Part shown: one piece after another, positions 38,313-46,824 of the stretch
Layout: each line of letters opens with the position of its first letter
Position numbering within the stretch: position 1 is the first letter of the stretch
Source of the DNA: CAIWHR01 sp963773195
GTDB taxonomy: Bacteria; Pseudomonadota; Gammaproteobacteria; Burkholderiales; Casimicrobiaceae
Length of the DNA: 64,000 nucleotides
Direction: 5' to 3'
Assembly: GCA_963773195.1 (NCBI GenBank)
Contig: CAVZAE010000017.1
Span: forward strand, 1-64,000
Position numbers and translations under genes: made by a program
Notes under the pieces: generated by a model
Databases searched by the model: none
What the model was told of the DNA's origin: nothing
Seen by the model: only the letters and a program-made list of their open reading frames with translations

Positions 38313-38653
38313 CGAGCGGGCGTAAATTCTTGTAGTCGCGAACAGCGCTTGCTTCGATATTTCATGTCGCATCTTCGCACCTGTCAGAAGTATCCGGCAA
38401 GGCGCCCAACCTACCCTCAGCCCGCGGTCAGTACGCCGGCGGACCGGTATCGCGCAAACTCTTCGTCCACAATGGGCCGTTCGTGATCCAGCGCGGCTCG
38501 GATCATCCCGACGGGCGAGCGTCTACAGCGCTTCCGCGTTCGTCGTCCGCGTGAGGCAATCGCACACCGTTTCGCCGCGTTCATCGGAGAGCGGGTTGAA
38601 ATAGTCACGCCCAAGGGGATAATGGCGGTTCGCGTCGGACGGAAGGCTTTCCG
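38313..38653. other. Gene-free stretch between ubiD and a truncated histidine kinase
   Basis: About 340 bp with no intact gene. On the minus strand two short frames look protein-like: one ends RPIVDEEFARYRSAGVLTAG at 38417, another contains NRHYPLGRDYFNPLSDERGE and ends near 38525. Neither has a start or a family match I recognise; they may be relics. The region precedes the rearranged stretch at 38.6-42.6 kb. Confidence 0.4.
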
Positions 38654-39403
38654 TTGAGTGCCACGCCGCACGTCGTTCACGACGATCCCGCGCCAGTGGT
38701 TTTCGACTGCCTGGCGCGGGGCCTTCGTGACACGTGGCGAGCCTTGACCTGGCGCCGTGTGGGCGCCGTTCTCATCCTGTGCCTCATCCTATCGACACAG
38801 GTGCTCGTGCAACCCAACCTATTCGAGCATTGGTCGCTCGAGCGCATCGCCGAAGGATGGGCCTACTACTTCGCCGAGCTAAGCGTGACAGGGCTGGCGA
38901 TGCTCGGCGGCTTCGCGGTCGCCGATAGCATCTTCGCAGAAGACGGCCCGGCTCGGGCGATAGCGGCAAGCATCGCGTTGCCCATGGGCGCCGCCCTCGG
39001 CTACGCACTCGTCGTCGCAATCCTTTATTCATCGGAATTTTCGATTCTCTCCACGCAGTTCGTTGGCGATACCTTGCGCATGACTGCGGTAGGTGGTGCC
39101 GTGGCGCTCATTTACATGCTCCGCCGTCGTTCGGATGCCGCCGCCAAGGCGACGCACGAGACGGAGGTCGCTCATCAGTCGCTGGCCAAACAGACGCTCG
39201 AGGCACGCCTTCAACTCATGGAAGCGCAAATCGAGCCGCACTTCATTTTCAACTCGCTCGCCAACGTGCAATGTCTGTACGAGACCGACCCCGAATCCGG
39301 CGAGCGCCTGCTCGAAAACCTCAAGATCTACATGCGCGCTGCGCTGCCGCAGATGCGCGTGACGCGCACGAACTGCGTATTGCGCAGTATTGGGAACTGG
39401 TAG
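38654..39403 (+). pseudogene. Truncated LytS/YehU-type sensor histidine kinase
   Basis: The first 235 or so residues are the 5' part of a LytS-type kinase: four membrane segments (VGAVLILCLILSTQVLVQ, YYFAELSVTGLAMLGGFAVAD, AIAASIALPMGAALGYALVVAILY and a fourth with AVGGAVALIYML), then the His_kinase domain start LQLMEAQIEPHFIFNSLANVQCLYETDPE with the phosphorylated histidine (EPHFIFNSL), up to IYMRAALPQMR. Homology stops at about 39360 and the frame ends at 39403 in sequence that belongs to a PAP2 gene. The ATPase domain is missing, so no kinase activity is expected. The start is GTG at 38654. Confidence 0.8.
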
Positions 39404-39867
39404 CGTCGCCGAACTTTCCGGGGTGGTGGAATCGGACGGCGCTCGAAGAGGCAGAGGCGCATCATCTTTCGCAGTTGGAGACTGCGGAACTACTCGCACT
39501 GCTGCACATGGCTTGGCTCGATGCCTTCAGCGCCTGCGCCGACAGCAAGTACGTCTACTGGGTGCCGCGGCCGACGCAAGTCGATCCCGAGATCCGGCTG
39601 GCCATCGGGCTGCCAAACCATCCTTCGTATCCCTCCAATCATTCTTGCACTTCGGCAGCGGCAGCCCGCGTGCTCGATGCGACGTTCCCGGACCGGGGCG
39701 GGCGCTACTGGGCAATAGCGCAGGAAGTGGCGATGTCGCGCATTTACGGCGGCATTCACTACCCGATGGACACGGAAGCAGGCCTCGAAATCGGACGCAA
39801 GGTGGCCGCGAAAGTACTGGCGCAAGGTCTGCCGGCCGATCGTGCCTGGCTGCCTTCACGCCAATAG
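39360..39867 (+). pseudogene. 3' remnant of a PAP2/vanadium haloperoxidase-like gene, joined to the kinase fragment
   Basis: From about DAHELRIAQYWELVASPNFPGWWNR the plus strand encodes the C-terminal half of a PAP2-superfamily protein. All three motifs are present: K-x6-RP (KYVYWVPRP), PSNH (HPSYPSNHSCTS) and SR-x5-H (SRIYGGIHYPMDTEAG). There is no start or signal peptide of its own; upstream the phase continues only as noise antisense or out of frame within the kinase fragment. The gene lost its 5' half where the kinase lost its 3' half. It resembles the intact tandem PAP2 gene downstream. Confidence 0.8.
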
Positions 39868-40238
39868 CGGTCGAATCCAAAGTCCGCGTCTTCCTCTGGC
39901 GTGCGCGACGATCCCCTCGCTCCGCACCGTCGCGCACTCGTGCACTAGCGGACACCGCCGATCACGGTCTGAACGTCGCCCACAAGCGAGCGCAGGGCAC
40001 GATCCTCTTGCAGTCGCCTGATTAGGGCGAGTCCCGGTCGGTCGAGGCGACCACATTACCCAGCGGTCCGTTGCCGATCGCAACCATCCAGGCTTTCGCC
40101 CGTTTCATCGGTTTTCGATTCACACGCCGAACAGAGTGCGGTCGAATCGTAGCCGCAGGACGTGGACCTTCCACGGCATCGAGCTCCCCGGTTCAGCGTG
40201 CGAGCTCGACCACCATTTTGTCAGACCAGGAGGCATCA
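39868..40238. other. Gene-free stretch between PAP2 remnant and intact PAP2 gene
   Basis: About 370 bp with no supported gene. On the minus strand a short tail (LIRRLQEDRALRSLVGDVQ followed by TVIGGVR and a stop near 39948) looks protein-like but has no start. A strong ribosome site (AGGAGG at about 40227-40232) marks the end of the stretch. Confidence 0.4.
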
Positions 40239-41624
40239 ATGGCTGCTCGAAAACTGCTGATTGTGTTGACATTCGCAACCATCACGCTGCCGTTGCATGC
40301 GCGGGCGGACGGTTCGATCGAGCCCAACGCCGGCCAGTGGCGAACGTGGGTGATCTCTTCCGGTGCCGACTATCGCGTCCCGCCACCACCCGGATCGGCG
40401 GACACGCAAGCCGAATTGAGAGCGCTTGCGGACCTGGTGAGCCACAACGATGCGCAGATCCAGCAGCAGATTGCGTTCTGGGATGCCGGCGCGCCGGCCT
40501 ACCGCTGGATCGACCTGATCAACGAACGTGCACTGGCGGGGGTCCCGACGACGACGAATATCAGTCGCGTGTACGCCTACGTGGGCCTCGCCATGTATGA
40601 CGCGACGATCGCGGCGTGGGAATCGAAGTACTTCTACAACCGGAAACGCCCGAGCGAGCGCGATCACCGGCTGCCGACGGCCTTGCCCGTCCCCCAGAGC
40701 CCGTCCTATCCATCGGAACATGCCGCTGCCGCGCAGGCCGCGGCGAGCGTGCTCGCCTATTTTCTGCCGGCCGAAGCGCAGGCGTTCCAGCGCCTGGCCG
40801 AAGAGGCGGGTTGGTCGCGGGTTCTGGCAGGTCTGCAATACCCGAGCGACTACGATGCCGGGCTCGCCCTGGGGCGCAAGGTGGCCGAGCAGGTCATCGC
40901 CAAGGCGCAGGCCGATGGATGGAACCCTGTCTTTACGGGCACCGTGCCTACAGGGCCGTGCCTATGGATCGGGTCCAACCCCGCCAATTTTGGCGGGGCC
41001 ACGATGAAGCCGTTGTTGCTGAACTCGCCCAGTCAGTTCAGGCCCGCGCCTCCGCCGGCCTGCGACTCCCCACAAGTCGTTGCGGAAACGGCGCTCGTTC
41101 ACAACTTCCCGCGAGCCGTTCCGGGCAATCCCGCGATATTCGCCACCAACTACAAAGCGTTCTACTGGCAAAGCCCGGAAGGCCTGTCGGTTTGGCCCTA
41201 CCGCTACGCCGATAAGTGGATGTTCGAAGACGGGCTCGACCAGAATCCGCCGCGTGCCGCTCGCGTCTACGCGCTGATCGGGGCGGTGCAGTTCGATGCC
41301 TTTATCGCAAGCCAGGACGGCAAGTTCACGTACTGGTACATCCGGCCGCCTCAGCTTGATCCGGCGATCGTGCCGCTGTTTCCGGTGCCACCCTTTCCGA
41401 GCTACCCGTCCAATCACTCGACGTTCTCGGCGGCCAAATCGGAAACGCTGGCCTACCTGTTCCCCGCGCATGCCGACTTCATTCGTGCCGTAGGCAAGGA
41501 GGCCGGCGACTCGAGAATCTGGGCTGGCATTCACTACCCGATGGACAACGCCGCAGGCGTGCAACTTGGGAAGTCGGTGGCCCAGGTCTTCATCTCGCGG
41601 GCACAAAACGATGGTTCGCAGTGA
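40239..41624 (+). CDS. Secreted tandem PAP2 / vanadium haloperoxidase-like phosphatase, first copy lacks the catalytic histidine
   Basis: A 461-residue protein with signal peptide (MAARKLLIVLTFATITLPLHARA) and two PAP2-type halves. The C-terminal half is complete: KFTYWYIRP (K-x6-RP), SYPSNHSTFS and SRIWAGIHYPMDNAAG (SR-x5-H-x3-D). The N-terminal half has KYFYNRKRP and SYPSEHAAAA, but its third motif reads SRVLAGLQYPSDYDAG, with glutamine in place of the histidine that forms the phospho- or vanadyl-enzyme. So one half looks inactive. The substrate (a phosphate ester or halide oxidation) is unknown. AGGAGG precedes the ATG. Confidence 0.85.
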   Translation: MAARKLLIVLTFATITLPLHARADGSIEPNAGQWRTWVISSGADYRVPPPPGSADTQAELRALADLVSHNDAQIQQQIAFWDAGAPAYRWIDLINERALAGVPTTTNISRVYAYVGLAMYDATIAAWESKYFYNRKRPSERDHRLPTALPVPQSPSYPSEHAAAAQAAASVLAYFLPAEAQAFQRLAEEAGWSRVLAGLQYPSDYDAGLALGRKVAEQVIAKAQADGWNPVFTGTVPTGPCLWIGSNPANFGGATMKPLLLNSPSQFRPAPPPACDSPQVVAETALVHNFPRAVPGNPAIFATNYKAFYWQSPEGLSVWPYRYADKWMFEDGLDQNPPRAARVYALIGAVQFDAFIASQDGKFTYWYIRPPQLDPAIVPLFPVPPFPSYPSNHSTFSAAKSETLAYLFPAHADFIRAVGKEAGDSRIWAGIHYPMDNAAGVQLGKSVAQVFISRAQNDGSQ

Positions 41625-41746
41625 GCTCCGTAGTCGGCGGGGCCCATGCCCATGAAGTCGCTGGCCAGGAAACGATCGCAATCAGGTTGCGCGACGCATG
41701 AATCGTGATTTCGACATTGCTTGCAGCGCCCGCGACGGAGGATCGA

Positions 41747-42554
41747 ATGATCAAATGCGCAGCAAGACTCGCGCTTACGGTGATTCTCGGCCTCCCGCTC
41801 GCGGGAGCCGTAACCGCACAGACGTCATGCGTCCCGAATTGCGAATTGTCATTTGAGGAGGCCTATTCCAACGCCGACGGCTCGGTTCAATTCCTCATTG
41901 CCGGGGCCGGTTACAACGACGGGATATCAAAGCTGGGCGGCCTGACGCTGGTCGCCAGAAGCGGCTCGACCGAGCATACGTTTGTGTTCCCGGGCGATCT
42001 GCCTAATCCGGCGGGTCGCCCCATTCTCGTGGGGACCCAAGGATTCGCCGACCTTCACCTAGTCAAGCCCGATTTCATGCGATGACAGTGATTTCTACTG
42101 TTCACCAGTTCCGTTCCCGGCATGGGCAGCCAACAGTTCGGGCGAATACTACGATTTCTCGTTAGCCGGTTCGATCACGTCCGCATTCACCGGCGCTTGG
42201 TTCGACCCGGCGCAAAGCGGCCATGGTCTCTTCGTTGAAGTCCTGCCGGACAACCGCTTCCTCGCCGCGTGGTTTACGTTCAATCCGGCAGGCACTCAGC
42301 AGGCTTGGTTCGTCGGGGCGGGCACCTACAGCGGCAATATGGCGACGATCACGGACGTCTACCAGACGACGGGCGGGCGCTGGATCCCAAACTTCGACCC
42401 GAGTCGGATCGTGAACAATCGGTGGGGCACGCTCACCTTCACCTTCACCGACTGCAGCCACGGCAAGGTCGATTTCGAATCGGTGCTGGGGTACGGCTCC
42501 GGGAGCATGAACCTGACGCGGTTGACGCAGCCAGCAGCATTGGCGTGTCCGTGA
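41747..42554 (+). pseudogene. Secreted protein with WFDPAQSGHG-type C-terminal domain, frame interrupted
   Basis: The first part (41747-42085) has a signal peptide (ALTVILGLPLAGAVTAQ) and a short beta-rich domain. After a break near 42080-42135, where the phase changes and two stops appear, coding resumes: NSSGEYYDFSLAGSITSAF, then FTGAWFDPAQSGHGLFVEVL, FLAAWFTFNPAGTQQAWFVG, GNMATITDVYQTTGGRWIPNF, WGTLTFTFTDCSHGKVDF and the end TRLTQPAALACP at 42554. This C-terminal domain recurs in secreted proteins of Xanthomonadales and betaproteobacteria and has no known function. At least two indels are needed to restore the frame. Confidence 0.7.
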
Positions 42555-42726
42555 CCATCTTTCGAGCGTTTGGACGAGACTGGTACAGCGATCGAAAATC
42601 TTGCTCGTCCCTACCCACAGATCGATGTCCACTCCGTGAACGCGGCGCTGGGGGGCGCGCTGGCGACGCTCGTCGTACGCGAGAAATAGTTCTGAAGTAG
42701 CGCGGGCGGGTCCTACTCGCCGCCCA

Positions 42727-44415
42727 CTAGAACAGCCCGATCACCTTCCCGTCGTCAGTAATATCGATCTTCGCCGCCGACGGCTCTTTGGGCAGCCCGG
42801 GCATCGTCATCACGTCGCCGCAGACCATCACGACGAACTCGGCGCCGGAAGCGAGCCGCACCTCGCGGATGTTGACGACGTGCCCCGATGGCGCTCCGCG
42901 CAGCAGCGGATCGGTCGAGAACGAGTACTGCGTCTTCGCGACACAGACTGGATAGCGGCCGTAGCCATCGGCCTGCAGCTTCTTGATCTGCGCCCGCACT
43001 TTGCTGTCCGCCGTCACCTCCGACGCGCCGTAGACGATCCGCGCGATGCGCGTCACTTTGTCCCACAGCGTGTCGTCGTCCTCGTATACGAATTGCAGGT
43101 CCGGCGGAACGCGCTCCGTCACGTCGACGACGGCGCGCGCCAGGGCCTCCGCGCCAGCGCCACCATCCGCCCAGTGCTTCGCGACGATGACCGGCGCGTC
43201 GTGGTGGGCGATCTTCTTCTTGAGGAGCGCGATCTCGGTGTCGGTGTCCGACGCGAAGTGATTGAGCGCGACCACGCACGGCAGGCCATAGTGGTTGCGC
43301 ACGTTGTTCATGTGCCGCTCGAGATTCGCGATACCCTTCTCCACCGCCGTCAGGTTCTCCTTCGTCAGCTCCGTCAGGTCCGCGCCGCCGTGGTACTTGA
43401 GCGCGCGGATCGTCGCGACCAGCACGCAAACGTCCGGCCGCAGGCCGGATTTGCGACACTTGATGTCGATGAATTTCTCGGCGCCCAGATCGGCCCCGAA
43501 GCCGGCCTCGGTGACGACGTAGTCGGCGAGCTTGAGCGCCGCCTTGGTCGCGATCACCGAGTTGCAGCCGTGCGCGATGTTGCCAAACGGACCGCCGTGG
43601 ATGAACGCGGGGTTGTTCTCGAGCGTCTGCACGAGGTTCGGCTTGAGCGCGTCCCGCAGCAGCACCGTCATCGCGCCCTGCGCGTCGAGATCGCCCGCAT
43701 GGACCGGCTTCTGGTCGCGCGTATAGCCGACGACGATCTTCGCGAGGCGCGCCTTCAGGTCTCCGATCGACTCGGCGAGACAGAAGATCGCCATCACCTC
43801 GGAGGCGACGACAATGTCGAAGCCATCCTGCCGCGGATAGCCGTTGGCGGGGCCGCCGAGTGCGATCGTGATGTCGCGCAGCGCGCGATCGTTCATGTCG
43901 ACGACGCGTTTCCACGTGATCCGGCGAACGTCGATCCCGAGCGCGTTGCCATGGTGGATGTGGTTGTCGACCAGCGCGGCGAGCAGGTTATTCGCGACGC
44001 CGATCGCATGGAAGTCGCCGGTGAAGTGCAGGTTGATGTCCTCCATCGGCACGACCTGCGCAAAGCCGCCTCCGGCCGCGCCGCCCTTCATCCCGAACAC
44101 GGGACCCAGCGACGGCTCGCGCAGGCAGATCGCGGCCTTCTTGCCGATCCGGTTCAGCGCATCGCCCAGGCCGACGGTCGTCGTCGTCTTCCCCTCGCCC
44201 GCTGGCGTGGGACTGATCGCGGAGACGAGGATCAGCTTCGCGCCGAGCCGTTGCGGCTGCCCGGCGAGCCAGTCGAGCGAGATCTTCGCTTTCGTGCGTC
44301 CGTACGGTTCGAGCGCGTCGTCGGGAATGCCCAGGCGCGCGGCGATCTCGCCGATGGGCCGGAGCTTCGCGCGCTGCGCGATTTCGATGTCAGTCAGTAC
44401 GTCGTTCGCTCCCAT
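42727..44415 (-). CDS. fhs: Formate-tetrahydrofolate ligase
   Basis: A 562-residue cytoplasmic enzyme that makes 10-formyl-THF from formate, THF and ATP. The family P-loop is SAISPTPAGEGKTTTTVGLGDAL; other marks are LREPSLGPVFGMKGGAAGGGFAQV, HFTGDFHAIGVANNLLAALVDNH, NPAFIHGGPFGNIAHGCNS, EAGFGADLGAEKFIDIKCR and the end MPGLPKEPSAAKIDI. Length and motifs are complete. It lies 16 bp downstream of an SDR gene on the same strand. Confidence 0.96.
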   Translation of the reverse strand: MGANDVLTDIEIAQRAKLRPIGEIAARLGIPDDALEPYGRTKAKISLDWLAGQPQRLGAKLILVSAISPTPAGEGKTTTTVGLGDALNRIGKKAAICLREPSLGPVFGMKGGAAGGGFAQVVPMEDINLHFTGDFHAIGVANNLLAALVDNHIHHGNALGIDVRRITWKRVVDMNDRALRDITIALGGPANGYPRQDGFDIVVASEVMAIFCLAESIGDLKARLAKIVVGYTRDQKPVHAGDLDAQGAMTVLLRDALKPNLVQTLENNPAFIHGGPFGNIAHGCNSVIATKAALKLADYVVTEAGFGADLGAEKFIDIKCRKSGLRPDVCVLVATIRALKYHGGADLTELTKENLTAVEKGIANLERHMNNVRNHYGLPCVVALNHFASDTDTEIALLKKKIAHHDAPVIVAKHWADGGAGAEALARAVVDVTERVPPDLQFVYEDDDTLWDKVTRIARIVYGASEVTADSKVRAQIKKLQADGYGRYPVCVAKTQYSFSTDPLLRGAPSGHVVNIREVRLASGAEFVVMVCGDVMTMPGLPKEPSAAKIDITDDGKVIGLF

Positions 44416-44431
44416 CGGCCGTCGCTCCTCG

Positions 44432-45217
44432 TCAGATCACGGGATTCGCGCCGCCGTCCATCGGCACGATCGCACCTGTCACGTAGCTCGCCTGGTCGGA
44501 AGCAAGGAAAAGCGCGACCCGCGCGACCTCCTCAGGCGTGCCGAGACGGCCCAGCGGAATCTTCGCTTCCTGTTTCTTGAGAAGCTCCGCCTGAGCAAGC
44601 CCCGTCATCTTCGCCTCGACGGCAAGGCCTTCCTGGACGCGGCCGGTGAGCGTTCCGCCGGGGTTGATCGCGTTGATGCGCACGCCTTTCGGCCCGAATG
44701 CCGCCGCCAGGCCCGCCGTCGCGAGCATCAGCGCGGCGTTGGCCGACCCTCCAGGAAGATGCACCGGACTCGCGACCTTGCCACCCATCCCGACGATGTT
44801 GACGACGGCGCCGCGGCCACGTGCGGCCATCCGCTTCAGCACCGCATCGAGCGGGTGAATGTAGCTGAAGTACTTGGCGTCCATCGCCGCGTGCCACGCT
44901 TCGGGGCCGAGGTCGGAAGGCGCGTAGCGACGCGCAGCGCCTGCGGAGTTGACGAGCACGTCGATCGGTCCGACGTCCCGCTCGACTTCGGCGACCATCC
45001 GCTCGGCCTCGTCGGCACGCGCCATATCGGCAGCGATCGCGGTAGGCGCATGGCGCGTCGCCGGGAAGCGGCTTCGCGCCGCCGCGAGATTTTCTGCGCT
45101 TCGGGAAACGAGCACCACCCGCGCTCCTTCGCGCGCAAACGCTTCCGCGCATGCATAGCCAATGCCCTTGCTCGCGCCGGTGACGACGACGATGCGGTCT
45201 CCGAGATCGAGGTCCAT
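44432..45217 (-). CDS. Atypical SDR protein lacking the catalytic Tyr-Lys pair
   Basis: A 261-residue short-chain dehydrogenase-like protein. The cofactor loop VVVTGASKGIGYACAEAFAREGARVV, the NSAG motif in VLVNSAGAARRYAP and the end VTGAIVPMDGGANPVI are normal. Where SDRs carry Y-x-x-x-K, this protein reads HLPGGSANAALMLATAGLA: glycine and asparagine replace tyrosine and lysine. A group of SDRs with PGG(S/A)ANAALM is known to me from proteobacteria, so this is probably ancestral to the group rather than a fresh mutation. It may bind NAD(P) without classical catalysis. Located directly upstream of fhs. Confidence 0.85.
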   Translation of the reverse strand: MDLDLGDRIVVVTGASKGIGYACAEAFAREGARVVLVSRSAENLAAARSRFPATRHAPTAIAADMARADEAERMVAEVERDVGPIDVLVNSAGAARRYAPSDLGPEAWHAAMDAKYFSYIHPLDAVLKRMAARGRGAVVNIVGMGGKVASPVHLPGGSANAALMLATAGLAAAFGPKGVRINAINPGGTLTGRVQEGLAVEAKMTGLAQAELLKKQEAKIPLGRLGTPEEVARVALFLASDQASYVTGAIVPMDGGANPVI

Positions 45218-45270
45218 GGTCTATCCTGCGTCGGCAAAGCGCGCATCGTAGCGCAGGAAGCGAGCGCGCG

Positions 45271-45798
45271 TCATGGTCGAAGGTACTCGCCGATCGTGCG
45301 CCAGGCTGCGAGCTTCTCCTCGAATGACCGGGTGTAGGCCGGCGACGACGACGGCAGCACGAGCGTCGCATAGCCTGCGCTGCGCCAGGCCGGCTCGGCC
45401 CGTCCGGCAGTCTGGCCGTTGAAGCAGACGAGCACGAGCCGCTTCGCGACACGGCGCGCCCGCTCGATCTCGCCATGTTCCGCGTTGCGGATCGCGCCGT
45501 CGAGGCTGCCATGCCGTTCGCAAGCGACGATGACGTCCCATAGACCGACGCCGTGCGCGCGCAGCGTGGTCAGTCGGCAGCGATACGGCATCGTGGCCAG
45601 CGGCGCCGCCAGGAGCGCCCCCATGAGCGGCCAGAAATGGTTGCGGGGATGCGCGTAGTACTGCTGCGCCGCAAGCGACGCTTCACCAGGAAAGCTGCCC
45701 AGAATCAGCACGCGCGTGTCGCGCGCCAGCACGGGTGGCAGGCCGCGCTTGCGTGCGGCGGCGACCCGCGCTCGCGCGCCGACGGCGCTCGGTGTCAA
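45271..45798 (-). CDS. Hypoxanthine-DNA glycosylase (UDG superfamily)
   Basis: A 175-residue uracil-DNA-glycosylase-fold enzyme of the DNA-deoxyinosine glycosylase group. Motifs are VLILGSFPGEASLAAQQYYAHPRNHFW and, near the end, LVLPSSSPAYTRSFEEKLAAW. It removes deaminated adenine (hypoxanthine) from DNA. The start is TTG at 45798, overlapping the ubiA stop as TTGA, giving MTPSAVGARARVAAARKRGLPPVLARDTRVLILG. A much longer open frame in this phase continues antisense-like through ubiA and is not real. Confidence 0.82.
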   Translation of the reverse strand: MTPSAVGARARVAAARKRGLPPVLARDTRVLILGSFPGEASLAAQQYYAHPRNHFWPLMGALLAAPLATMPYRCRLTTLRAHGVGLWDVIVACERHGSLDGAIRNAEHGEIERARRVAKRLVLVCFNGQTAGRAEPAWRSAGYATLVLPSSSPAYTRSFEEKLAAWRTIGEYLRP

Positions 45799-46733
45799 AG
45801 CGATTGCGGCCACGCGCGATTGCGGACGGCGAAGTCGGCCGCGATGCCAAGGAACACCGCGAGGCCGAGCCAGTGATTGTGCAGGAACGCGCGAAAGCAG
45901 CGATCGCGCTCTCGCGTGCGAATCAGCCAGAAATGCCACAGGGCACAGAGGGCAGCGACACCGATCCCCGCGTAGTACAACGGCCCCGCGTGCCAGTAGC
46001 GGCCGATCGCTGCCATGCCGCCCAGGTAGATCGCGTAGCAAAGCATCACGATCGCGACATCCAGCCGTCCGAAGAGGATGGCGGACGTCCGCAGGCCGAG
46101 CTTGCGATCGTCGTCGCGATCGACCATCGCGTACTCGGTGTCGTACGCCATCACCCAGAACGCGTTCAACGCGAGCAGCCACCAGCCCAGCAACGGCACG
46201 TCGCCGTACACGGCGGCGTAGGCCATTGGAATTCCGAACGAGAACGCGAGCCCGAGAAACGCCTGCGGCAGCGCGAAGAATCGCTTGGTGAACGGATAGA
46301 TGATGGTAATGGCGAGAGCGGGCAGCGACATCACGATCGTTTCGCGGTTCGTCCCGAGCACGAGCAGGAACGCGAAGAACGCGAGCACCGCGGCGACAGC
46401 GAGCGCCTCCCAACCCGGAATCTCGCCGGCTGCGAGCGGCCGCTTCGCCGTCCGCTCGACGTGCGGATCGAAATGACGGTCGGCCCAGTCGTTGAAGGCG
46501 CAACCGGCGGACCGCATGAGCACGGTGCCCATTACGAAGATCACGACGAGATGCAGCGGCGGCTTGCCCCACACCGCGAGCCACAGCGCGGAGAGCGTCG
46601 GCCACAAGAGCAGGAGTATCCCGATCGGCCGGTCGAGCCGGATCAGCCGTTCGTAGATGTCGAGCCGCGAGCGCAGCCACTCCTCGCGCGTGCGTGGGGC
46701 CTCCACTTCCTGGCTCACAGCGGCGGCCTCCAC
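45795..46733 (-). CDS. ubiA: 4-hydroxybenzoate octaprenyltransferase
   Basis: A 312-residue inner-membrane prenyltransferase of ubiquinone synthesis with about nine membrane helices. The two diphosphate-binding motifs are SAGCAFNDWADRHFDPHVERTAKRPLA (N-D-x-x-D-x-x-x-D) and MAYDTEYAMVDRDDDRKLGLRTSAI. RLIRLDRPIGILLLLWPTLSALW at the start is characteristic. The glycosylase gene overlaps its stop. ubiD lies 8 kb away, so the pathway genes are not one operon here. Confidence 0.94.
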   Translation of the reverse strand: MEAAAVSQEVEAPRTREEWLRSRLDIYERLIRLDRPIGILLLLWPTLSALWLAVWGKPPLHLVVIFVMGTVLMRSAGCAFNDWADRHFDPHVERTAKRPLAAGEIPGWEALAVAAVLAFFAFLLVLGTNRETIVMSLPALAITIIYPFTKRFFALPQAFLGLAFSFGIPMAYAAVYGDVPLLGWWLLALNAFWVMAYDTEYAMVDRDDDRKLGLRTSAILFGRLDVAIVMLCYAIYLGGMAAIGRYWHAGPLYYAGIGVAALCALWHFWLIRTRERDRCFRAFLHNHWLGLAVFLGIAADFAVRNRAWPQSL

Positions 46734-46824
46734 GACCGATTCCGATACGCGATCATCCGTGCGTCGGCCTTTCCGCTGATTCGCCCTGGTCGCATCCCCA
46801 CACGTGGGGCCCCTGCTCCCTGGC

